From Noviherbaspirillum_A sp047237965 (lineage in GTDB: Bacteria > Pseudomonadota > Gammaproteobacteria > Burkholderiales > Burkholderiaceae_D), in contig NZ_JBDFLX010000001.1 of the NCBI RefSeq assembly GCF_047237965.1, positions 1,736,001 through 1,800,000 on the forward strand: DNA of 64,000 bases. The letters are read 5' to 3'. Positions 7,923 through 16,905 of the stretch are shown piece after piece. Within the stretch, counting starts at the first letter, position 1. The number at the start of each line of letters is the position of its first letter. The notes below the pieces were generated by a model that did not search any database, was not told the DNA's origin, and saw only the letters and a list, made by a program, of their open reading frames with translations. The position numbers and the translations under genes are program-made.

Positions 7923-8129
7923 CTACCTGTCCAGCCGATTGATATGCTCGCGCGCCGTATCCAGCAACTGGGTTTCCGCCGAGTCCTGCGATCCGGCCTC
8001 GATCACGCTCATTTCGCTGCGAAACACGTCGCCATCTTTTTCACGGACATAAGCGCCGTACCACTTTCCATCACGCTCTTCCGCGCTTGCCGTTAACTTG
8101 TAGCCCTTGTAGTCGGTGGTCTGGGTCAT
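7923..8129 (-). CDS. Small conserved-type hypothetical protein (68 aa)
   Basis: 68 residues starting MTQTTDYKGYK. The frame is open 26 codons further, but GGAAGGAG lies just upstream of the ATG at 8129 and decides the start. The protein is soluble, beta-rich and charged, with a pattern (YKGYKL, KWYGAYVRE) reminiscent of small HicB-like or stress-response beta proteins; I cannot name a family. It is isolated, convergent with tRNA-His and divergent from the next small gene. Confidence 0.7.
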   Translation of the reverse strand: MTQTTDYKGYKLTASAEERDGKWYGAYVREKDGDVFRSEMSVIEAGSQDSAETQLLDTAREHINRLDR

Positions 8130-8327
8130 GATGCGCTCCTTCCATGCAAAACAACGATGCATGCGATTTTGACCGGTTTTGTGGCGCGCCATTCCCACCC
8201 ATGGCATCTATTGCGCCGTTCCCGTCCCTAAAACATCGAAAAATTTATTATGGGCAATTTATTAGTGGCACAATAGCTTTGTTAAAACGCAGAGCGCGCC
8301 TGCCTGCCTTCCATCACTATTTACCTC

Positions 8328-8519
8328 ATGAAAAACATCATCACCTGCTCAGTCATGCTTGCCGGCTACATTGCTGCGGCCGTGCTCTTCCTCTGCGGCG
8401 CGCTGCTGTACCTGCCGGTTGGCATGGTCGCGGCCTGCGTGGAAGTAGCGCGAGACCGCAAGGCGCGTTCCGCGGCGCTGGAAGTCAAGCCGCTCCTGCC
8501 CGAACTGGGCAAGGAATAA
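8328..8519 (+). CDS. Small single-helix membrane protein, unknown
   Basis: 63 residues. One long hydrophobic stretch (about residues 8-38, with Cys and Gly residues) is followed by a charged tail containing VARDRKARS. No clear ribosome binding site is visible before the ATG, which lowers confidence. The preceding 120 bp are AT-rich and could hold a promoter. Function unknown. Confidence 0.5.
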   Translation: MKNIITCSVMLAGYIAAAVLFLCGALLYLPVGMVAACVEVARDRKARSAALEVKPLLPELGKE

Positions 8520-8552
8520 GAAGAGCGGCAAGCGGCGGGCCGGTCCTGATCT

Positions 8553-11258
8553 TCAGGCCGGCTGCAGGGAGTTTTCCGGCTGCAGCTGGAAATAGCGCTG
8601 CACCATGAATGCCTCGGCCTGCACCGCGGGCACCGGCCGCGAAATGAAATAGCCTTGCACCTCGTTGCAGCCCAGGGTTTGCAGTATCTTCAACTGCTCC
8701 AGGGTTTCCACGCCTTCCGCGACGACCTGCATGTCCAGGATATGGGCCATCGACACAATGGTCATGAAGAATGCCTCGCCCTGCTTGCCGCCATCCAGCG
8801 CCTGGGTGAAGGCGCGGTCCACCTTCAGCACGTCCAGATCGAGCCGCTGCAATTGCGACAGCGACGAATAACCGGTCCCGAAGTCGTCCACCGAAATCCG
8901 CACGCCCAGCGCCTTGACGGCGGCAATGTCTGCGGCGACCCGGTCGCTGTCCTGCATCATGCAGGATTCGGTGATCTCGATCTCCAGCAGCGAGGCACGA
9001 ATCCGATGCCGGGCGATCGCCTCTGCAATCACTTCCTTCAGGCTGGACTGGGCGAACTGCGCCGGCGAGACATTCACCGACACCGGCACCACCCTCAACC
9101 CCCGCGCCTGCCATGCCGCCATCTGGGCGCAGGCCTGCTCGATGACCAGCCTGCCAATGTTGATGATGAGGCCGGTCTGCTCGGCCAGCGGGATGAATTC
9201 CAGCGGCGGCACCATGCCCCGCTCGGGATGCGCCCAGCGCACCAGCGCTTCCATGCTGAGCAATTCGCCGTTGGCGGCATTGACCCGGGGCTGGTAGTAC
9301 AGCAGGAACTGCCGGTCCTCGATGGCGCGCCGCAATGCCGATTCATTGCTGACGCGACGCACGATCTCTTCAGTCAGTTCAGGCGTGTAGAAGGCATAAC
9401 GGGCCTTGCCTTCGTTCTTGGCGGCGTACATCGCGGTATCGGCATGCTTCAGCAGCGCTTCCGCGCTGCCGCCATCGTCCGGATAGAGGCTGATGCCCAC
9501 CGACGCCCTCACCTTCGGCGCGAAACCGCCGCGCACCTGGAACGGCGCCTCCAGCACGTCCAGGATGCGGGCGGCGACACGCACTGCATCATCCCTGGCA
9601 TCGACCCGCGACAGCAGCACGGTGAATTCATCGCCGCCCAGGCGCACCACGTGGTCGCCCGGCCTGAGCACCGATTGGATACGCTGCCCCGCCTGGCGCA
9701 GCACATCGTCGCCGGCGTCGTGGCCCATGGTGTTGTTGACGTCCTTGAAGTCGTCCAGGTCCAGATACAGCACCGCCAGCCTGGCATCCTGGCGGCGCGC
9801 ATCGGCCAGCGCCGCCGGCAGGTAGCTGGTCAGCCAATGGCGGTTGTTCAACGCGGTCAGGGCATCGGTGTTGCCCAGTGTTTCCAGCGCCTGCTCGTGG
9901 GCCTTGGCCTCGCTGATGTCGCGCAGCGTGATGGCCACGCCGTCGCCGGAACGCACCAGGCGCCGGTGCATCCAGTTGATGCGGCCGTTGTGGACCTGCC
10001 TGAATTCGTCCTCGCGGAAACCGGCCTCCATGGCGGTGATGAAGATGGACATCACCTTCGCCAGCTGCCTGCCCTGGTATATCTGGGAAAAGCGCACGTC
10101 CAGCAGATCGCTTCTGCGATAACCCAGCATGCGCGCGCCCTGCTCATTGCAGTTTTCCAGCACGAAATCGGTGATGTTGCGCTGCTTGCCATACAGCGCG
10201 CGCGCCATGAAGAAGCCCTCGCGTGCGCCCTCGATCGCCAGCCGGTAAGTGTCGGCGATGGCAGCCGCCTGATGCTTGCGCCAGACCAGGCGGCCAGACA
10301 GCACGCTGCCCAGCGCTGCCGCCACCAGCAGCAGCAGGCTGGCGCCGCTGGCCATGTTGATGTAACTGCGCTTTTGCGCCATGAAGGGCAGATGGATGTC
10401 CTCTTCCGACAGCGCCACCACCGACACCAGCGGATAGTGCGCCAGGCTATCCCAGGCAACGATGCGCGGACGCTGGTCGATGAACTCCTGGCCGGCGACC
10501 ACCCGGCTGCCCTGCGCGGCGGGAAATACCACCGGACGGCGCGCCAGTGTGCCCGGGTCGGCCAGGTTGCTGCCGGTCCTGGCGGCGATGAAGTCGCCCT
10601 GCTTCGATACCACCGCCATGACGTCGTTGGCGCCATGCGCTGCCTTGTCATAGAACGAGGCCAGGAAAGCGGGCGGCACGGCGACATACAGCAGGCCGTT
10701 GAAGCGCCCTGCGTCATCGGTCAGCGTGCGGCTGAAAATCACGGTTGGCCGACCGGTCATGCGACTGCTTTGCACGCTTTCGATGTGCAGCCCGGCTACC
10801 TGCCCGTCGCGGTGCGCCTGGAAGTAATGCCGGTCCACGATATCGACGCGGCGCTGCGCCGCCAGAAGACTGGTGAGCAGCCTGCCGTTCCGGTCATAGA
10901 TGGCGATCGACAAATCGGGATGATCGGGGAAAAGGCCCTGCCCGGCCTGCTCCTCCAGCCGCATGGCGCCGCCGCTGCGTTTCCAGTGATAAGCCAGGTT
11001 GAGCGTGATCTGGTCGATCTGCTCGACCGAGCGCGACAGCTGCTCCGCATAGGACCTGGCCAGCGCCTGCGCATCGAGAAGGGCGGCGTCATGCATGCGC
11101 CTTTCCTCCGATGCCAGGTGCGACAGCGTCAGCACCCAGGCAAGGACCGCGGTGCCAATGCACAGCAGCGGCCACGCCAGCACATGACGCATGTTTCCCT
11201 TCAAGAACCGCAGTTGCGCCAGGGCGCTCCTGAGTTCGTCCGTTTCCTGATTGTTCAC
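8553..11258 (-). CDS. Membrane sensor with GGDEF and EAL domains (c-di-GMP turnover)
   Basis: 901 residues. Order: transmembrane helix about 28-47; periplasmic dCACHE-like sensor about 50-300 (contains the family-typical RDYF-like segment VDRHYFQAHRDG); second transmembrane helix about 310-330; a PAS-like region about 340-455; GGDEF domain with intact LGGDEF at 541-545 and a preceding RPGD inhibitory site; EAL domain with MEALVRW (EAL at 670-672), later EITES and DDFGTGYSS motifs. Both output domains keep their key residues, so it could make or degrade cyclic di-GMP; which dominates cannot be read. Ligand of the sensor is unknown. The gene stands alone; two further GGDEF-family genes lie within 14 kb. 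Confidence 0.93.
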   Translation of the reverse strand: MNNQETDELRSALAQLRFLKGNMRHVLAWPLLCIGTAVLAWVLTLSHLASEERRMHDAALLDAQALARSYAEQLSRSVEQIDQITLNLAYHWKRSGGAMRLEEQAGQGLFPDHPDLSIAIYDRNGRLLTSLLAAQRRVDIVDRHYFQAHRDGQVAGLHIESVQSSRMTGRPTVIFSRTLTDDAGRFNGLLYVAVPPAFLASFYDKAAHGANDVMAVVSKQGDFIAARTGSNLADPGTLARRPVVFPAAQGSRVVAGQEFIDQRPRIVAWDSLAHYPLVSVVALSEEDIHLPFMAQKRSYINMASGASLLLLVAAALGSVLSGRLVWRKHQAAAIADTYRLAIEGAREGFFMARALYGKQRNITDFVLENCNEQGARMLGYRRSDLLDVRFSQIYQGRQLAKVMSIFITAMEAGFREDEFRQVHNGRINWMHRRLVRSGDGVAITLRDISEAKAHEQALETLGNTDALTALNNRHWLTSYLPAALADARRQDARLAVLYLDLDDFKDVNNTMGHDAGDDVLRQAGQRIQSVLRPGDHVVRLGGDEFTVLLSRVDARDDAVRVAARILDVLEAPFQVRGGFAPKVRASVGISLYPDDGGSAEALLKHADTAMYAAKNEGKARYAFYTPELTEEIVRRVSNESALRRAIEDRQFLLYYQPRVNAANGELLSMEALVRWAHPERGMVPPLEFIPLAEQTGLIINIGRLVIEQACAQMAAWQARGLRVVPVSVNVSPAQFAQSSLKEVIAEAIARHRIRASLLEIEITESCMMQDSDRVAADIAAVKALGVRISVDDFGTGYSSLSQLQRLDLDVLKVDRAFTQALDGGKQGEAFFMTIVSMAHILDMQVVAEGVETLEQLKILQTLGCNEVQGYFISRPVPAVQAEAFMVQRYFQLQPENSLQPA

Positions 11259-11728
11259 TGCCCGGGATCTCCAGCTATGCGTCCGATCGCGCGGCCTTTC
11301 CGGCCATCGTCTCTTTTTTTCTTTGAAGCAACACGCAGGATAACCGGAATTTTTGCCGATTCAAAGTGATAGCCGCGAAATGGCGCCGGAGCCGTTCCGC
11401 CATCCCTGGCCAGCTGCGGCGCGTTCCGAGACGCCAGGTCTGCGCGACCATGTCGCGGACACCTGCAGGAGAGACCTATTTCTGGTGGATGCCGATCGGA
11501 TGAATGGCGTTGAAGGAACGCCCGGGAAGTGATTGCCGGCGCAGGCTGAGTCGCAGCCGGCTACCGTGTTTGACCGCTGGCCATTGGGCTGACCGGCGTG
11601 GTGGCGTCGGGAAGGTGCCTGTCAATGCGCCGTTGCGGCGCGGTTGGCGCGGGTGGCCAGCACATCAGTCTGCCGGGAGGCGGCAGGCTGAACCGGTGCG
11701 TGTCCGGCCCGACCGCCGCGGCCATGCA
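11259..11728. other. 470-bp region without a convincing gene
   Basis: Between the EAL-GGDEF gene start and the small gene that ends at 11729. The part next to 11259 (about 11300-11370) is T-rich on the plus strand and probably carries the promoter of the EAL-GGDEF gene. Open frames here are Arg/Cys/Trp rich and look like noise. No repeat or RNA gene was recognised. Confidence 0.5.
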
Positions 11729-11917
11729 TCAGGCGCTGGCGTCGTCCTGCCCTTCATCGACCTTGCGGGTCGCTTGCGGCGGATGATCGGTCACGCAGTG
11801 CGCCACATCCACCGCAGCCACGCAGGCCTCGAATGCATCGGCCTGAGCGGCGCTCGCATAGCTGTAAATTACTTCGTCAACCTGAACTTCCGTAGGCGAA
11901 ATCCGCACTGTTGCCAT
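11729..11917 (-). CDS. Small hypothetical protein (62 aa)
   Basis: 62 residues from the ATG at 11917, which has GAGGTCAAGA immediately upstream; a longer in-frame start has no such site. The protein is acidic, alanine-rich, has two Cys, and no signal peptide or membrane helix. It lies 90 bp downstream of... in map terms beside, and on the same strand as, the GGDEF gene ending at 12011, so it could be read through from it. No family recognised. Confidence 0.55.
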   Translation of the reverse strand: MATVRISPTEVQVDEVIYSYASAAQADAFEACVAAVDVAHCVTDHPPQATRKVDEGQDDASA

Positions 11918-12010
11918 TCTTGACCTCATCGATATGCACGAAGCGGCGATGCTAGCATGGGCCACGCGGGCGCCTTTTGCGCAATTCGTCAAAAACGCAC
12001 GCGTTTCCGC

Positions 12011-13108
12011 TCAGGCCGCGAGCGCGGCGCGCTGGTAGTCCGGGCCCGAGATACGGAAGCGGTTCTTGCCGCTTTTCTTCGCCTCATACATCAGGCTGTC
12101 CGCCAGGTGCAGCATGTCTTCCAGGCTGTGCGCCTGGGGATGCGGCAGCATGCAGATGCCGATGCTGGCGCTCAGGCACAGGCTTGGGTCCTGTTCGATC
12201 CGTATGTCGGCAATGGCCGACAATGCCAGCCCGGCCAGCTGTTCGACCTGCGCCTGGTCCTTGATGTCCACCAGCAGCACGGCGAATTCGTCTCCGCCTA
12301 TGCGCGCCACCCTGTCGCTGGCGCGAAAGCAGCGCGTCAGGCGGTTGACCGTGTCCACCAGCACCATGTCGCCGGCCGCATGGCCGCAGGCGTCGTTGAC
12401 TGCCTTGAAACCGTCCAGGTCCAGCAGCATCAGCGCTCCCGAAGCGCGCGTCGAGCGTATGGCCCCGGCGCGCTCGTTAAGGATGTTCATGAAGCCATGC
12501 CGGTTCAGGGCACCGGTGACCGAATCCGTCATGGAGGCGAGTTCGAAACGCGCGGCCCGCCGCTCCAGGGTGCGCTTGGCCCGGGCCATGCGCGCATTCA
12601 GCGCCGAGGCATACAGCGGCACGATCAAAATCGACAGCACCAGGCCCAGCGCCAGGCTGGGCTGCCCCAGCCAGTAAGGAGAAAGCGTCACCGCCAGCGC
12701 GGCGGAAGCGGCGCCGACATACACCGACAGCCGGGTATAGCGACGGCCGAAGCGCAGGCCATTTCCCAGGGCGATGCTGACCGGCATCCAGATGAGAGGC
12801 GCGCTATAAGCGTCGCCGACGACAATGCCGGCGGCAAAGGTAAGCTGGTCGAGCAGGATGCTGGCGACGCGCCTGACCTTGCCAGGCAGCAGGCCGCGGG
12901 CAACCACCTGCACCCACAGTGCGGAGAAGCCGGCGTAGCAGCCGGTCAGGATCGTGATCTCGTCAAGGCCCGGGCCGGCCTGCCATAGCCGCGCAAGCGA
13001 AAAACCGCCAAGCACCAGTATCGCGGCTGCCAGGCGGAACCAGGCCTGCCCCATTTCCGTGGACAGGCGCACGCGCCGCAACGCCGTCTTCATGCCTACC
13101 TTCACCAT
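12011..13108 (-). CDS. Membrane-anchored GGDEF diguanylate cyclase
   Basis: 365 residues from the ATG at 13108; an ATG 15 bases later is also possible. The N-terminal half has five or six hydrophobic helices (about residues 20-190), a MASE-like membrane sensor. The GGDEF domain follows (about 200-355) with RIGGDEFAVLL at 270-280 and an RASD inhibitory I-site five residues before it. All residues needed for cyclic di-GMP synthesis appear intact. There is no EAL domain. The frame is open for 49 codons upstream of the chosen start, but that part lacks membrane character and a clear ribosome binding site. Signal sensed is unknown. Confidence 0.9.
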   Translation of the reverse strand: MVKVGMKTALRRVRLSTEMGQAWFRLAAAILVLGGFSLARLWQAGPGLDEITILTGCYAGFSALWVQVVARGLLPGKVRRVASILLDQLTFAAGIVVGDAYSAPLIWMPVSIALGNGLRFGRRYTRLSVYVGAASAALAVTLSPYWLGQPSLALGLVLSILIVPLYASALNARMARAKRTLERRAARFELASMTDSVTGALNRHGFMNILNERAGAIRSTRASGALMLLDLDGFKAVNDACGHAAGDMVLVDTVNRLTRCFRASDRVARIGGDEFAVLLVDIKDQAQVEQLAGLALSAIADIRIEQDPSLCLSASIGICMLPHPQAHSLEDMLHLADSLMYEAKKSGKNRFRISGPDYQRAALAA

Positions 13109-13420
13109 CGATCCCCGCCTCTGCTCTGACCACCCTGTCGCTTCCGGAATGCCGAATTCATCCTGCCAAAGCATTAAGCCAAAATTCCGCGAACGTTGCC
13201 ATTGCATAAAAAGGCTATGCCGGGACGTCTCAACGGGCAATACGGATTGGCACAAGGTTCATCACGATTGCGAAAGTGCAATAATACCCAAATTTATTGC
13301 GTAGAAACAATTTCCCGTGAAAAATCCATGTGCTTTTCCGGGACCGGCAAGGCGAAGCTTCAGCAAGGCCGCGCACTGCGGCGAACCGCCCTGGGCCGAC
13401 CCGGAATTGCTTCAAGCCGC
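13109..13420. other. 312-bp intergenic region
   Basis: Lies between the start of the GGDEF gene and the end of the nuclease gene, both on the minus strand. About 13255-13330 is clearly AT-rich (AATAATACCCAAATTTATTGC area) compared with its surroundings and is the probable promoter region of the GGDEF gene. No coding frame or RNA gene is convincing. Confidence 0.5.
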
Positions 13421-14809
13421 TCAGGGCACGAGCATGCGCACGCGATTCCCGAGACCGGCAAGTTTCTTGTTGAGCAGCTGGTAGACGTCGCGGTCGAAGG
13501 GCTGCTGGCCGCGCCGGGTGAGTATGGCCGGGTCATCCTGGATATGGACGGTGCCGAGATAGGCCCAGCCATCCACCACATGCAGGTTATCCCCTTCGCT
13601 GATGCCGACCGGCCCGGCATACGGCCAGGGCTGCAACCGCAAGCCGTCCAGCGCCTCGCGCACCCGGGCGTTGTGCTCTTCCACCGGTTCACGCCCGGCG
13701 CACACGCCCAGGCACTTCTTGACCTGGCTGGCGAAACAGGCCTTGCCGCCACGCGGCTTTTCCAGGCCCAGCGTCACGTGGCACAGCTTGTGGGCGTCGG
13801 CGATGGACTTCATCGCGTCGGTGGCCTTGCGCTTGCTGGTGTAGAGGCCATACAGCGCAGGGTCGTGGCCGAAGAACAGGTCGTTGGTGTTGGCCAGCGC
13901 CAGCCGCAGGCTGCCGTTGCGTTCGATCAGCCGCCAGGAGCAGATTTCCTCGTTGGCGCGCAGCTTCACGTTGTGGGCGGGCTTGAGCTTCTTGACCAGC
14001 GCCGCCTCGCGCAGCAGCGCGCCCAGCTCGCCGCTGGCATGCAGCCAGTCGATGCGCTCGACCTGCTGGCTGATCGCCAGTTCCTTGGGCAGCGCATGGT
14101 CGGTGCTGAAGTGCGACAGGATGCGCCGCCGCAGGTTGTTGGCCTTGCCGATATACAGCGGCAGGTCGTTCTCGCCATAGAACAGGTAGACGCCGTGGCT
14201 GGACGGCACGCTGTCCATCTGCAGCGCATCCAGCCGCGACGGCAGCGTCGGCCGCGTCAGGAGGCGCGACACCGCTTCCTCGATCGCTTCCGGCGCATGA
14301 CTCTCCGGCAGCTTTTGCCAGAATTGCCAGATCAGCTGGGCGTCGCCGAGCGCGCGGTGGCGCTGCGTGACTTCCAGCCGGTGGCGTTCGACGATGGAGT
14401 CCAGGTTGTGACGGGCAAATCCGGGAAACAGCTTGCGCGACAGGCGCACCGTGCACAGCACCGGCGGCCGGAATTCATGGCCGGTGCGGCGGAATTCATT
14501 CTTCAGGAAACCGTGGTCGAAGCGGGCGTTGTGGGCGATGAAGATGCGGTCGGCCAGCCGGGCATGGATGTCGTCGGCCAGCTCGGCGAAGGTCGGCGCA
14601 TCGGCCACCATCTGGTTGCTGATGCCGGTCAGCGACTGGATGAAGGGCGGGATCGGCATTTCCGGATTGACCAGGCTGCTCCACTGGCGCACCTGCCCGT
14701 CTTCATCGACTTCGATGATGCCGACCTCGGTGATGCGGTCGGTGGTGGCGGTGCCGCCAGTGGTTTCCAGATCGACAAATGCCAGGCGGGGGGAGACGGA
14801 CTTGGGCAA
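13421..14809 (-). CDS. DnaQ-type 3'-5' exonuclease fused to GIY-YIG nuclease domain
   Basis: 462 residues. The first about 175 residues are a DnaQ/DEDDh exonuclease: FVDLETTGG (Exo I), later IAHNARFDHGFL (Exo II) and HRALGDAQL (Exo III). From about residue 200 follows a UvrC/Cho-like GIY-YIG domain: GVYLFYG and PLYIGKANNLRRR. A Cys-containing region (KKCLGVCAG) near residue 375 matches the UvrC N-terminal half. This composite is known in beta- and gammaproteobacteria as a DNA polymerase III epsilon-like/Cho protein, probably a DNA repair nuclease acting on bulky lesions; biochemical role is inferred from domains. The gene is not linked to uvr genes here. Confidence 0.92.
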   Translation of the reverse strand: MPKSVSPRLAFVDLETTGGTATTDRITEVGIIEVDEDGQVRQWSSLVNPEMPIPPFIQSLTGISNQMVADAPTFAELADDIHARLADRIFIAHNARFDHGFLKNEFRRTGHEFRPPVLCTVRLSRKLFPGFARHNLDSIVERHRLEVTQRHRALGDAQLIWQFWQKLPESHAPEAIEEAVSRLLTRPTLPSRLDALQMDSVPSSHGVYLFYGENDLPLYIGKANNLRRRILSHFSTDHALPKELAISQQVERIDWLHASGELGALLREAALVKKLKPAHNVKLRANEEICSWRLIERNGSLRLALANTNDLFFGHDPALYGLYTSKRKATDAMKSIADAHKLCHVTLGLEKPRGGKACFASQVKKCLGVCAGREPVEEHNARVREALDGLRLQPWPYAGPVGISEGDNLHVVDGWAYLGTVHIQDDPAILTRRGQQPFDRDVYQLLNKKLAGLGNRVRMLVP

Positions 14810-14885
14810 GATGATGACGGCTCAACTGTATGAAAAAACAGTATGCGGGCGATAGTCGGCTTTCGCAAGCCTGCTTCGTTGGGAT

Positions 14886-16001
14886 TCAGCGACGATGGCG
14901 CGAAAAAAAGTCCCACATCATGCGGCTTGCATCCGGCCCGGCGCAGGCATTGTATTTCAGGCTGCAGTCGCCGCCGCTCCACGCATGGTCGAGCTGGGCG
15001 ACGTCGCAGACCCGGAGCAGGACCTTGCGGCCGCGCCGGTAATCCTGGATCCGGTAGGCATGCGACTGGCGCCGGCCGGAGGCATGGCCCGGCTTCTCCA
15101 CCGGCGGCTCGGCGCTGCCGGCATCGAGGCGATTGATCAGGCGGAACTGCGCTTCGAGCTGCTCCTGGTTGATGCGCCGCACGACACGGTCTTCCCTGCC
15201 CTGGATCAGGATGGCTGGCAGCGTCGGAAAGCCGGCCGCGCCCTGCAGAAGCGTGCGTATTGCCTGTTCGGCCAGATGGGAGGCGCCGAGCTGCATCACG
15301 CCGTAGGCGCCGGTCTTGCTGTGCCCTGCGCCGAACACCGGCCCGGAATGCAGGCCGACCGCGGCGATCTTGTCCGGATGGCGCAGCGCCAGGATATTGG
15401 CCATGCCGGCGCCGGCCGACAGCCCGGCGGCATAGATGCGGCCACGGTCAATTGGATAGGCCGCGCAGACCTTGTCGATGATGCCGGCGATCAGGCGCAC
15501 GTCGTCGCCGCCATCCTGGGTGGCGCGCTCGTACCAGTGCCAGCAGCGGTTCGGATGGCCGCGCAGCGACTGCTGGGGATACGCCACCGCAAAGCCCTTC
15601 TGCTCGGCCAGCGCGTTCATTCGGGTGCCGCGCGCGAACTGCTCGGCCGACTGCTCGCAGCCATGCAGCATCACCACCAGCGGCAGCGGTCCGAGCGGCG
15701 CATTGGCCGGTATGTAGAGCCAGTAAGGCATGCGCCGCGCCGGCAGCTTGCCGCCGTCAGCCAGCGAGGAATAGTAGAAAGCCATCCATTTGCCGGGCAA
15801 ACGTCCCCCGGCCGGGGCCGCAGCCTGGCGCGGGGACTTGGCCGGCGCCAGGCTGGTCACGGCCGCCTTCACCGGTTTGCGCCTGGCCTTGGCCGGCGGC
15901 TTGGGCAGCAGGCTCTTGAGCAGCTTGCGCTGCTGGCTGCGCTGCGCCCTGGCCGCCTGCTTGACGCCGGAGAGCCACAGGCGGGTGAGGCTTTTCAGCA
16001 T
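14886..16001 (-). CDS. Esterase of the PHB depolymerase family
   Basis: 371 residues from the ATG at 16001. A basic, Ala/Lys/Pro-rich N-terminal segment (about 1-70) precedes an alpha/beta-hydrolase: the oxyanion segment VVMLHGCEQ, nucleophile elbow GLSAGAGMA with the catalytic Ser, and the late His in LDHAWSGG. The layout fits the extracellular/periplasmic PHB depolymerase family (LpqC/FaeC-like), though without an obvious signal peptide; the basic N-terminus resembles phasin- or granule-binding tails, so intracellular action is possible. It starts 15 bp after the glycine-zipper gene and is likely in the same transcript. The frame is open far upstream, through the previous gene, but that part is a shadow of it. 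Confidence 0.87.
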   Translation of the reverse strand: MLKSLTRLWLSGVKQAARAQRSQQRKLLKSLLPKPPAKARRKPVKAAVTSLAPAKSPRQAAAPAGGRLPGKWMAFYYSSLADGGKLPARRMPYWLYIPANAPLGPLPLVVMLHGCEQSAEQFARGTRMNALAEQKGFAVAYPQQSLRGHPNRCWHWYERATQDGGDDVRLIAGIIDKVCAAYPIDRGRIYAAGLSAGAGMANILALRHPDKIAAVGLHSGPVFGAGHSKTGAYGVMQLGASHLAEQAIRTLLQGAAGFPTLPAILIQGREDRVVRRINQEQLEAQFRLINRLDAGSAEPPVEKPGHASGRRQSHAYRIQDYRRGRKVLLRVCDVAQLDHAWSGGDCSLKYNACAGPDASRMMWDFFSRHRR

Positions 16002-16015
16002 GGCGTGCGGCCCGG

Positions 16016-16645
16016 TCAGTACGCCGGGCTGACCGACACATTGACCCGCAGGCTGGTGCCCGGGTCGCTCGGCATCACCGTGCTGTAGGTGCGGCCGTTG
16101 TAGACATAGGTGATGTCGTAGCCGGCATTGCGCTCGACCACGCGGTTGACGACATTGCAGCGCCGCACCTGGCGTTCGATCGGGCCGGGCGGCAACTGGC
16201 TGCCGTTCATGTTGCCGGCCACATTCTGGCCGACCAGCGCGCCGCCGACCGCGCCGATCGCGGTTGCCGCCGCGCGGCCGTTGCCGCCGCCGACCTGGTT
16301 GCCCAGCAAGCCGCCGGCGAGGCCGCCGATGATCGCGCCACCGATGTTCTGTCCCTGCGCAGCCTGCGGCGGCGGCGCGACCCGCTCCACATCCATGTGG
16401 CACTCTTCCTGCGGCATGCTGACCTGCTCGATGCGCGGCGTGACCCGGGTGACGCGGGCATTGTCCTGGAACACCATCGGCGGAGGACCTGCCGGCGCCG
16501 GCTGCGCGACATAGGCCGGCGGCGGCGTGCGGTAGTCCTGGCTGTAGCGGTTGTCGTAGCGATAGTCCTGCGCATGGGCGCCGACGGCGATGCTGGAAAA
16601 GGCGCTGGCAAGCAGCAGCGCAACCAAGGAAATTCTCGGGATCAT
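16016..16645 (-). CDS. Glycine-zipper 2TM domain outer-membrane-type protein
   Basis: 209 residues. Signal peptide about 1-25 ending GAHAQ, a Tyr/Pro-rich segment, then the glycine-zipper block GGAIIGGLAGGLLGNQVGG near residues 100-120 (17-kDa surface antigen type). The C-terminal region repeats the family pattern CNVVN...DITYVYNGRTYST. AGGAACAAGAA precedes the ATG. Such proteins are periplasmic or outer-membrane associated; molecular role is poorly defined. It is divergent from the aminotransferase gene, with 260 bp between. Confidence 0.87.
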   Translation of the reverse strand: MIPRISLVALLLASAFSSIAVGAHAQDYRYDNRYSQDYRTPPPAYVAQPAPAGPPPMVFQDNARVTRVTPRIEQVSMPQEECHMDVERVAPPPQAAQGQNIGGAIIGGLAGGLLGNQVGGGNGRAAATAIGAVGGALVGQNVAGNMNGSQLPPGPIERQVRRCNVVNRVVERNAGYDITYVYNGRTYSTVMPSDPGTSLRVNVSVSPAY

Positions 16646-16701
16646 TTCTTGTTCCTGGAAGAGACAGTCGGGAAAACGGGACGTTGAATTGCTTGTGCGT
16701 A

Positions 16702-16713
16702 ACGATATATCGT
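16702..16713. promoter_or_regulatory. 12-bp perfect palindrome in divergent control region
   Basis: ACGATATATCGT lies 57 bp upstream of the glycine-zipper gene and about 190 bp before the aminotransferase gene. It is a perfect dyad in an otherwise unremarkable stretch and could be an operator. No regulator gene is adjacent. Confidence 0.35.
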
Positions 16714-16905
16714 CGTTCGGCATCCATGAGCAGTTTTTACAAACGCACACAGTTTAACGCATGCATACACAGTGTCTGCGGCCATCAGACATGGCGGGCC
16801 TATCCGGCAACCGACAATTTTTCCGGAGGAACCAAACCTTACACCACCGCATAGCCGAACAACGGCTACCATGGCAGGATCTTTATTTTTCAACAGGAAG
16901 CCGAC

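Noticed and set aside
8655..11369. 904-codon open frame opposite to the EAL-GGDEF gene
   Set aside because: Antisense shadow of a gene whose domains are clear; no homologous motifs in the opposite frame.
14886..16727. 613-codon version of the esterase that runs through the glycine-zipper gene
   Set aside because: The part before 16001 is out of frame with and overlaps a protein with a clear signal peptide and glycine zipper; the esterase starts at 16001.
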